A program made the translations under genes and the position numbers. The notes under the pieces were generated by a model. That model was given only the letters and a program-made list of their open reading frames with translations, did not search any database and was not told the origin of the DNA. A stretch of DNA of 64,000 nucleotides from PNON01 sp964387025 (GTDB lineage: Bacteria; Chloroflexota; Anaerolineae; Anaerolineales; Anaerolineaceae). The stretch lies in the NCBI GenBank assembly GCA_964387025.1, contig CAYLUZ010000008.1, positions 62,001 to 126,000 on the forward strand, in the 5' to 3' direction. Positions 1-7,600 of this stretch are shown piece by piece (within the stretch, counting starts at the first letter, position 1; every line of letters starts with the position of its first letter).

Positions 1-734
1 CCTTGAAGAGTATATTCCGTCGGTGTCGGAGCTACCTGCTCTGTTGCTACTAGTGCTCCAGATTCAGTTGCGACGACAGTTGGTTCAAGGGTTGCGGTCG
101 GCGAATCAACCTGAGTGGTTGCGGTTGCTGTGAGGTCAGGTGTTGGTGTAATTGTTGCCACCATTGCCAATTGAGCAGGAGACATGGTGGATGTTGGTGA
201 TTCAACCGGAGCAACAGTAGGGGTTGGAGTACCATTCGCATAGTAATTGAACCATTCTTGAACGGCTTTATCAATTTCTGCGGATGTAACTTCGATCCCA
301 CGTTTTTTCGCTTCCTGCTTGATCAACCTGTCATCTATTAACTGGTCTAAAACAGCTGAACCGACAGTATTGGGATTAGTTAATTGATTTTGAATTTGGG
401 TCAGAGATGACTGGAAATAATTGGCAAATTCAGGATTGGAACCAAATGATTGGGCTAGCTGAAAAGTTGAATTATATTGTTGAACCATTTGGGCGCGTGA
501 ATACCTTACTGTCTTCTCAAATTCAGTAGTTGTAATTTTATCTTGACCTACTACAGCAACAGGTTTTAGACCTCTAAGGACTGTTTGATCCAGAATTCCA
601 TAACCTACTAACGCCAGGACGAGTACAAGGACTACGATCGAAGCGATTATAATGTATCGATTTTGAATTCTTTCTTTTTCCAGCCTTGCCAGGTGCTTCT
701 TTGAAATTATTTTTGGATTATCTTCTTTAGCCAT
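1..734 (-). CDS. SurA-like membrane-anchored foldase (peptidyl-prolyl isomerase family), 3' end outside window
   Basis: The reading frame is open from an ATG at 732-734 to the window edge, so the C-terminus is missing. The start has a GAGG ribosome site five bases upstream. The visible part has a charged N-terminus, one transmembrane segment (about residues 26-48, 'YIIIASIVVLVLVLALVGYG'), and then a SurA N-terminal-type helical region (VGQDKITTTEFEKTVRYSRA, LDQLIDDRLIKQEAKKRGIE). This continues into a Thr/Pro/Ala-rich low-complexity stretch with repeated TPT/TAT motifs. The family holds unfolded exported proteins on the outer face of the membrane. The isomerase (parvulin) domain would lie beyond the window, so enzymatic activity cannot be judged. 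The gene starts 14 bases after the rpsR terminator, so it is probably a separate unit. The Thr/Pro-rich insert is unusual for SurA and resembles an extracellular linker. Confidence 0.75.
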   Translation of the reverse strand, partial: MAKEDNPKIISKKHLARLEKERIQNRYIIIASIVVLVLVLALVGYGILDQTVLRGLKPVAVVGQDKITTTEFEKTVRYSRAQMVQQYNSTFQLAQSFGSNPEFANYFQSSLTQIQNQLTNPNTVGSAVLDQLIDDRLIKQEAKKRGIEVTSAEIDKAVQEWFNYYANGTPTPTVAPVESPTSTMSPAQLAMVATITPTPDLTATATTQVDSPTATLEPTVVATESGALVATEQVAPTPTEYTLQ

Positions 735-747
735 ACTACCTCAGTTC

Positions 748-782
748 AAAAAAATAGGGCAGAAGGTGATCACCTACTGCCC
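748..782 (-). terminator. Rho-independent terminator of the rpsF-ssb-rpsR operon
   Basis: On the minus strand, stem GGGCAG-t-AGGTGA pairs with TCACCT-t-CTGCCC (plus-strand arms 757-769 and 770-782, one mismatch). A run of seven U residues follows after TA (A-run 748-754 on the plus strand). It lies just after rpsR and before the SurA-like gene. Confidence 0.9.
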
Positions 783-795
783 AAGGACATAAATA

Positions 796-1071
796 CTAGC
801 GTTCAGTCCATGCTGCGCTTGTAAAAGGCAATAAGGCGATGTGTCGTGCCCGTTTGACTTCACTAGCCAATGCGCGCTGATGTTTGGCACATGTACCTGT
901 TTGACGCCGTGGACGGATCTTTCCATCCTCTGTTACAAACCTGCGTAATGTGTCAATGTTTTTATAATTGATCACAATATTTTTATCCACACAAAACTGG
1001 CAAAATTTTGGACGGGTTACATAATGGCGTCCACCACCTTGCTGTTCATTTTCAGAATAATTTTCACTCAT
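796..1071 (-). CDS. rpsR: 30S ribosomal protein S18
   Basis: A 91-residue protein with the S18 core: RPKFCQFC followed by DKNIVINYKNIDTLRRFVTE, GKIRPRR.TGTCAKHQR and the basic helix ALASEVKRARHIALLPF. S18 binds the central domain of 16S rRNA as a dimer with S6. The cysteine pair CQFC plus the later C..H make this the zinc-binding (C+) form of S18, which many bacteria have lost. It is the last gene of rpsF-ssb-rpsR and ends just before a strong terminator. The N-terminus has a short acidic, glycine-rich extension. Identification is secure. Confidence 0.97.
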   Translation of the reverse strand: MSENYSENEQQGGGRHYVTRPKFCQFCVDKNIVINYKNIDTLRRFVTEDGKIRPRRQTGTCAKHQRALASEVKRARHIALLPFTSAAWTER

Positions 1072-1108
1072 ACTTCACTCTCCGTTCTATTGATGTTAAT
1101 AGCCTGAT

Positions 1109-1513
1109 CTAGAAAGGGAACTCTTCTCCGGTTTCCTCTGAATTACTAACATCAGAAGAATGAGGAAGATTTCCATCTTTTCGATCACCCAGCATCATCA
1201 TTTCATTTGCCACAATTTCGACATTGACATGTTTTATTCCTTCGTTATCATCCCAGCGGCGGGTTTGAAGGCGACCCTCAATGTATATTTGCTGGCCTTT
1301 GAGTAAATATTGCTTACATATTTCCGCAAGATTTCCCCAGGCAACTATACTGAACCATTCTGTTTCAGAATGTTGCTCACCTTCGGATGATTTCCATGAC
1401 CTGGTTGTTGCTAAAGTAAAGGTAGTTACTGGCCTGCCAGATGGGGTATATCGCATTTCCGGATCTCTGCCCAGGTTACCAATTAACATCACTTTATTCA
1501 GGCTTTTACTCAT
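1109..1513 (-). CDS. ssb: Single-stranded DNA-binding protein
   Basis: A 134-residue SSB that coats single-stranded DNA in replication and repair and recruits partners through its C-terminal tip. It has an N-terminal OB fold (MSKSLNKVMLIGNLGRDPEM, TPSGRPVTTFTLAT, EWFSIVAWGNLAEICKQYL, KGQQIYIEGRLQTRRWDD) and a short linker. The acidic tip ends in GEEFPF, a variant of the usual DDIPF. The linker is much shorter than in E. coli SSB, which is common outside Proteobacteria. It lies between rpsF and rpsR, the classical arrangement. Confidence 0.97.
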   Translation of the reverse strand: MSKSLNKVMLIGNLGRDPEMRYTPSGRPVTTFTLATTRSWKSSEGEQHSETEWFSIVAWGNLAEICKQYLLKGQQIYIEGRLQTRRWDDNEGIKHVNVEIVANEMMMLGDRKDGNLPHSSDVSNSEETGEEFPF

Positions 1514-1551
1514 GGTTATCTCCGTTTCAGGACGATAGATAGAGAAACAAA

Positions 1552-1836
1552 CTAGTCTAATGCTACGATCATATACCGCAATACTGGTTCCAAGAATCGA
1601 ATATTACGATCAAGCGTGGCGCTGAAGGATGGATCATACGATGCCTCGATCAAGACATATTGACCTTCGCGCTGTTTATTAATTTCATAAGCAAGCCTTT
1701 TACGACCCCATACATCAACTTTATTGATGGCGCCGCCAGCTTCTGTTATCCACTCTTTTACTTTATCAACCGCACCATTAAATGCAGTCTCGTCAAGATC
1801 AGGATGGATAATACAAACTAATTCATAATTACGCAT
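1552..1836 (-). CDS. rpsF: 30S ribosomal protein S6
   Basis: A 94-residue protein starting MRNYELVCIIHPDLDE, with the ferredoxin-like S6 fold (WGRKRLAYEINKQREGQYVL, NIRFLEPVLRYMIVALD). S6 pairs with S18 on the small subunit platform. It is first in the operon. A strong ribosome site (AAAGGAGG) lies upstream, but it falls in the loop of a small hairpin (see 1837-1853). Length and conserved segments match the family, with no C-terminal glutamate tail. Confidence 0.97.
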   Translation of the reverse strand: MRNYELVCIIHPDLDETAFNGAVDKVKEWITEAGGAINKVDVWGRKRLAYEINKQREGQYVLIEASYDPSFSATLDRNIRFLEPVLRYMIVALD

Positions 1837-1927
1837 AGGAAGCCTCCTTTCCTCGGGTTTGCATCCTTAATCACCGTAGATGATCAGAATGTGGAAAGTA
1901 AGGCACATTAAGTATGTGCCTTAACTG
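1837..1927 (-). promoter_or_regulatory. rpsF 5' leader with two hairpins, candidate S6:S18 autoregulatory RNA
   Basis: About 90 bases lie between the predicted transcription start and the rpsF ATG. Hairpin 1 is AAGGCACA-N7-TGTGCCTT (1900-1922), right after the start site. Hairpin 2 is AGGAA-N7-TTCCT (1837-1853), directly before the ATG with the GGAGG ribosome site in its loop. rpsF leaders in several phyla bind the S6:S18 complex. I can see the position and hairpins but cannot confirm the conserved motif, which has a CCG bulge. Confidence 0.45.
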
Positions 1928-1933
1928 GAGAAG

Positions 1934-1942
1934 ATTATAACA
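1934..1942 (-). promoter_or_regulatory. Extended -10 promoter for rpsF-ssb-rpsR
   Basis: The minus strand reads TGTTATAAT: a perfect TATAAT at 1934-1939 with the TGn extension at 1940-1942. No good -35 box is seen at the expected distance, as is usual for extended -10 promoters. Predicted start near 1927. Confidence 0.6.
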
Positions 1943-1954
1943 CAGAATTGTTTA

Positions 1955-4651
1955 TTACCTGGAAACAGCTAATTTGACGACCTTCCCCTTACCATCAAAA
2001 GTCAGCCTGGCATAATGTAAGTGTAATCTTGAAGTGACTTTATATTCTTTGCTGATGGTAACAACTGTATGATCATCATTGGCATCAAATGTGCTTTTCG
2101 TTGCAAAATTTCCCATTTTACGGCCACTCATGTACTGTTTTGCGATGGAATACTTTGCATCTTTTAATCCGGGAAGGTATTGTTCGACGACCGATTTTAC
2201 CTGTGTCATTACTTCAAAAGGCAGGGAATTTGCGGTTAATTCTTCACCTTCAGTTTCAGAAGAAGTAACCAGGGTTTCTTCAATATCTACACGGATATAC
2301 CCTTTTGCTGCCTTTTTGGGATTTACAAAAATAGCCAAAGGATCACCAAATAGAACAAAAGAAATCAGTGTTTTCTGGTCTTCGCCATCGAGATAACCTT
2401 GCTTCCTGCTTATTTCCTGCGCTATATGGATTTTTGCATTACGAAGTGAATCTCCAACGGTCTGACCGTCTTTTATATTCTTCCAGAATGCCTGGGCAAG
2501 TTGATCTGCGGCGATAAGAGGAGTGGTAACAGAACCATAAGAAACGCAAGTAGATCCAACAAAAGCTTTTGTTCCTTCTGCAAGGAATTTTAATGAGATG
2601 GCTTCATTCTCATTTTTTCGATCGATATGCGCCCCGTAACAAGCTTCGCTGAATACGATATTGGGTGATGGGTAATCACTTACGATATCAGTAGGTGTTA
2701 AGGCTACCGGGTATTCTGGATTATCAGCCAGACCATTAAATTCTGGCTGTCCGAACCACTCAGCAGAAGCAGAAACACCATGCAGGTTGAAATAACCAAG
2801 CTTTGCAGGGAATAAGCCTGATCCGATCAAAGATCCGGTTTTTAGTGGCGGAGAAGCCAGCATGGATTGCGAATCACCAATGGGGCGAAAAGCCTCAATA
2901 GATGCCTGGTTCCAAACTGCAGCAGTATACCCAAACGATTGCCGTGTATTCATTACGCCATGCGCAAATGGGAATATACGCTGCATTGAACTCCAAATTG
3001 GAGAGAATACATTCACCCTGCGCCACCAGGGTTGAGGAATAACCTGTTGTGAATGGTTTATGATCATTTTTCGCAGGTATTGCATTAATATTCCTGCATC
3101 ACGATTAGTTCCACCAGGTAACCTCCCAACAGGCCATTCAGGGATGAAATAATTATCATCGGTTGAAGCATAGGGATTATCTGAAGCAACCTGTGTATCT
3201 GCATCATCAGTCGGGTTGGGAAGGAGGTGAAAAGGTACGACCTCCGGACCACCTACGATTAGCAGAGAACCGATCATCTCACCGCGTTTGGAAAGAGCTT
3301 TATCAAGATCTGCTATGGCTAATTTTAATTTCCAGGCGTCATTAAATGGAGCGGGCTTAACCCCCAGAGCAGTTGTACAGGCTGTATCATCAGCATAATA
3401 TAATATTGAAGTCCAACCCGGTTTTTTCCTGACTGATTCCACAACTTGCTTCAACAACTCATCCAGAATGAAACAAGTTTGTGAACCATACTGGTTTTCT
3501 AAACCTTTACGGGTCGTAAATACCACGTAGACCGGAAATCTTCTATCCACTCTGCCAACACCTGGTACTTGTAACCGGGAGGCTAGACGGTCTAATTCTT
3601 CCCTGACATCCTTTAATATTTCCTTGCCGGCTTTTTTATCAGCTTCTGAAACCGGTTGGGGAGATACAACAGGCGACACTGGTTCTTCAGGCAAGGTAAC
3701 AGGAGGTGTTACAATTTCTTGAACAACTACGGGAGCAGGTTCAGAAAGAATGGTAGCAGTTTCGTCGGAAGCTGTTGTGACACCAACGTCAATCGTTACC
3801 AAAGTGTCGGTCGTATCCTGTCGTTGGGTTGATTGATACTGTGCTTCCAGAAGATTCCAACCTAATTCAGAAATAATTGATTGAGGAATGGCGAAATCGA
3901 ATTTGGAATGAAGATTTTCTGGCCAAAGCATTTTATATGGATTGCTTTCACCCCAAACCCTGGTAGCTACTTGCCCGGAACAATCTCTTGATACACACTG
4001 GTGCAACAAAGCAACTGCTTCTGAATCGTTCCCGGATGCCATTAAAGCAGATGCCAATGAATAACTAAAGTGCAGGCAATCTATCCATCGTGAGTGATAG
4101 AGATTGGTAAGGTTCTCAACCGCCTGGGAATCATGCAAAAGGGAGACTATTTTTAGATGGAGGATGGCAGGCAACACTTTTGAAGGCTCTGATATTAATG
4201 CTTGTTGGATAAGAAGTTCTGCGTCCTCGAGTTTTTCCTGGTTGAATGCTTCACGACTCTGTAAATATAACTTGCTCCAGGCAGGCAAAATGGAGGTATC
4301 CAGTTTATTCCCTGTTAATGCAGAATATGCAGAGACGATATGAGTGTCTTTTACACCAGTTGAACCAAGAGCTTTGAAGTGAGTCTCATAAACAGGTGCA
4401 AACTCTGGATCAGCAGCCTCCACCATCTCAAGGATCGGTAAAGCTTGGGCAGATTTCCCTTCATCAACCAAAGTTTTTGCATAGAGATAGTTGAAATATA
4501 GATCACCAGGATAGGCAGCCAGCCAGTTTAAAACGACCTGGCGGACGAATTTATATTCTTTATACTTTAGGCCGGATTGAATTATGGTTAATAAATCATC
4601 TCGTGATATATCGTTATTAATCAAAAGGGGGTTGGAGTTATTATTAGTCAT
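1955..4651 (-). CDS. TPR protein fused to a C25 (gingipain-like, caspase-fold) cysteine peptidase domain
   Basis: An 898-residue protein with no signal peptide, so probably cytoplasmic. Residues about 10-290 are helical TPR-like repeats (FNYLYAKTLVDEGKSAQALP, AELLIQQALISEPSKVLPAI). A Pro/Val/Glu-rich linker follows at about 300-340. The peptidase domain spans about 345-790. It shows family C25 hallmarks: LLIVGGPEVVPFHLLPNPTD, PEWPVGRLPGG, a catalytic His in NLHG (H624), the catalytic Cys in EACYG (C671), and the closing SFVLFGDP motif. A C-terminal domain of about 110 residues ends the protein. The gene follows the giant TPR gene by 16 bases. Its GGAGG ribosome site overlaps the upstream stop codon, so the two are probably co-translated. 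C25 and CHAT domains share this fold, but the GDP end motif favours C25. The substrate is unknown. The nucleophile and His are intact, so activity is likely. Confidence 0.8.
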   Translation of the reverse strand: MTNNNSNPLLINNDISRDDLLTIIQSGLKYKEYKFVRQVVLNWLAAYPGDLYFNYLYAKTLVDEGKSAQALPILEMVEAADPEFAPVYETHFKALGSTGVKDTHIVSAYSALTGNKLDTSILPAWSKLYLQSREAFNQEKLEDAELLIQQALISEPSKVLPAILHLKIVSLLHDSQAVENLTNLYHSRWIDCLHFSYSLASALMASGNDSEAVALLHQCVSRDCSGQVATRVWGESNPYKMLWPENLHSKFDFAIPQSIISELGWNLLEAQYQSTQRQDTTDTLVTIDVGVTTASDETATILSEPAPVVVQEIVTPPVTLPEEPVSPVVSPQPVSEADKKAGKEILKDVREELDRLASRLQVPGVGRVDRRFPVYVVFTTRKGLENQYGSQTCFILDELLKQVVESVRKKPGWTSILYYADDTACTTALGVKPAPFNDAWKLKLAIADLDKALSKRGEMIGSLLIVGGPEVVPFHLLPNPTDDADTQVASDNPYASTDDNYFIPEWPVGRLPGGTNRDAGILMQYLRKMIINHSQQVIPQPWWRRVNVFSPIWSSMQRIFPFAHGVMNTRQSFGYTAAVWNQASIEAFRPIGDSQSMLASPPLKTGSLIGSGLFPAKLGYFNLHGVSASAEWFGQPEFNGLADNPEYPVALTPTDIVSDYPSPNIVFSEACYGAHIDRKNENEAISLKFLAEGTKAFVGSTCVSYGSVTTPLIAADQLAQAFWKNIKDGQTVGDSLRNAKIHIAQEISRKQGYLDGEDQKTLISFVLFGDPLAIFVNPKKAAKGYIRVDIEETLVTSSETEGEELTANSLPFEVMTQVKSVVEQYLPGLKDAKYSIAKQYMSGRKMGNFATKSTFDANDDHTVVTISKEYKVTSRLHLHYARLTFDGKGKVVKLAVSR

Positions 4652-4667
4652 GGATTATTCAATCCTC

Positions 4668-7600
4668 CTACGATGGATGTACCAGATTGATTGCAATAAT
4701 CGCGCCTAACTGGCGTAGGATATTTACATCATCTTTTGAGAACTCAGCTGCTTTTCGCAGCATGTTTTCTGCACCACGATAATCTTTTGAGTCTTTCATA
4801 ATCATGCCAAGTTGATAATATGGACGATAATCCTTAGGCAAAACCTCGATCGCCTGTTTATAGATAGCTACAGACTTGGTAAAATCACGCCTTTCCTGGT
4901 AAGTTTTAGCCAGTTCCAAATAGCCGTCTATATTCGCTGGATCCTGTGTTATCGCTTCTGACAAGTGATCCAAAGCCTGGTCCAATTGGCCATTTAACCT
5001 GAGCAGACGACCGGCGAGGATATGCATATCATATTGATCAGGATTTAACTTCAAGGAAAGTTGGGTGATATTAAGAGCCTCACTTGCAAATCCATTTTCA
5101 GCCAACGACAATGAATACAGCCGCAGAATTTCAGGACTTTTCGGATAGTCATCGACTATTTTTTGTAGAGTATTAAGATAAGCTTTTTCACCTTCCTGGG
5201 ATCGAATGATTTCTGCTTTTTCGATCAAGAGAGGTAAAGGCTTTGAAACTTTCTTTATCGCATAATTGATGAGTTTCATAGCTTCTTCAGATTGCTCGAC
5301 TGCGCGCAGAGCCCGAACTTTAATTACCAGAGCTTCTACATTTTTTGGATCCAGTCGAATGGCTGCATCTACTTTCTTAATTGCTTGATCCGGTTGACCG
5401 TTAATATATGAAAGTTCTGCGCTCAAGAGCAAAGGTTCAACACTATTTGGTGCAAGTGTTACTGCCCTTTCAATATTTGACATCGCTTGAAGATTATCTC
5501 CACGGGATTGGTAAGTCTTTGCAAGGAGCAGCCAAGGGCGATAATTTGCAGGTTCAATTGATGAAGCTACTTTCAAATATTGGATTGCCTGAGTTGGGTC
5601 GCCAAGATCAAGACAACCTTCGCCAAAAGCCAGGATCGAATCGAAGTTCTGAGGTTCAATATCTGCTGCGATTTTCAAATGGTACAAAGCACTGGAAGGA
5701 TTATCCAATTTCTTACAAATTTCAGCTGCAAAACTGTGCCAGTCTGGTTCATTCGGCCATTTCTCTAAAGCTTTCTCGATTGAGGATAAAGCAATCTCGT
5801 ATTCTCCGGCAAAATTGGAAACCAGGGCGATTTGCGAAAGGCTGATGGGATTGTTATCAACATTATCAATACTATTCTCAATCAACTCAAAAGCTTTTAC
5901 AGGAGCTTTTTCAGCGATGAGTGTCGCAGCATATCCTTCCAATCCTTTGGCGTGAGGATCATTATGAACCAATCCTTCAAGTTCAGCGACATTGTTCTCC
6001 AGGGCAAACTTCTGAAGTTTAGATTCAGGATAGGTGATCAAATCATTGAATTGAATAAGAGATTCTAGATTCTCTTTGTTAGGCTGGAAAGCAGCGATTC
6101 CACGGGTTTCCCAATAGTGGATGATCTCACTCTCACTGTATCTCTTCGCATTCAATAAGGCTTCATTAAACTGGTCGAGTGCTGTTATGCTTAAAACATC
6201 ACTTGAGGGCAAGTGTTTCTTGATTTTTAACTGGGAGTAGAACCGGTAAGCTTCTGCCTGTAAGCTGAGCAATTTCAAGCGATATAGTTGAACACTTGGT
6301 TCAAAAGCGAAATCATTTGCCAGTGTATCTATTAATGAATTTGCTGATTGAAAATGATTGACCATCAAGGCAGAATTGGCAATCATCAATAACATACTGG
6401 GGGAGGAGGCGACAGGATCATATACATTTACCTGGGGCAGATTCTCAGAATGGATATCTCCGGATGGCAGCAGTGAATATAACTCCTTGGAATTGTGCCC
6501 GGTTATTTCATTGAAAATGAGATCATATTCCGGGGATACAGTTTTCACCGAATGGGTAAGAATATCAACGGCTGTCTGCATCAGCGACCATTTTGCAGGT
6601 AATTCTATATTCAGCAGCGCACGATTTGCTGATGAATCGGATGTTGTTTCGCGTTTTACCAGTGCATCAAGGATTTCCCCAAGTAAAGTGACAGGTTTTG
6701 ATAATGTTTCTCCAGTTGAGAATAGTTGATGTAGAAATTCTCCGGCTTTCGCAAAATCCAGGATATTAAATGATAGATCAGCTCCAAGATAGAGTGCCTC
6801 ACTATCGACCGATTTTCTTACGAGGGCATCCTGGACATTAACTATGGCTTTAGCAAGATTTCCATTCTTGCGATTCAGGTAAGCCATCCGCAAGAATATT
6901 TCGAAGGACTTGTTTTCTTGAGTATCATCTGCTTTTTGCTCAATAGTTGTCAGTGCATCTTCCAATGTGGAAATAGCGGATTCAAATTGTCCGGAATGGG
7001 CTAAGAGATCGGCTTTGATGATTTGTAAATCAATATTCTCCAAATTAATGGAAATTGCGCGCTCAATTGCTGTTACTGCTTTGGATAAATTTCCATTCTT
7101 TTCTTCATAATTCACCAGGTCCAACAGTAATGGGAGAGAGGAAACAGGATCGAGTTCAATGCCGAATTCCAGGTATTGAATGGCTTCATCGATTTCACCG
7201 GCATCAACCAAATTTTTGGATACCCGGCGGATCAAATTGGAATTCAGCTTTCCATGGGCGACCAAATCTTGAAAAGTTTTCTTGGCTGCAGAAATATCTT
7301 TCATCTTAAGCTGTAATTCACCTAACTTTAGGCGCAATTCAGCTTTTTCCGGTTGATGTTTAATCGCAGCATCCAAAGAACTTAACGCTTCAGGAATATC
7401 ACCCAGGTTGGTGCAAAACTCGCTGTACCAGATCAAATTCTCGGGATTGGAGGGGGAAATCGCCAAAGCAGCTTGAGCTGATTCCATAGCTGCTTTCGGT
7501 AGCTTGGCTAGTGAATATGTTTCTGCCAATTTTTGATGGATCTCAAAATTCTGTGGATTTTGTAATCCGGCTTCTTCAAGGGCAGCAAGAGCGATATCCA

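Noticed and set aside
1955..4651. Type III-E CRISPR-associated TPR-CHAT protease
   Set aside because: No CRISPR array, gRAMP effector or cas gene is in the window, and the domain ends with the C25-type GDP motif.
5408..5845. Plus-strand ORFs inside the TPR giant
   Set aside because: They are antisense shadows with no ribosome sites or recognisable domains.
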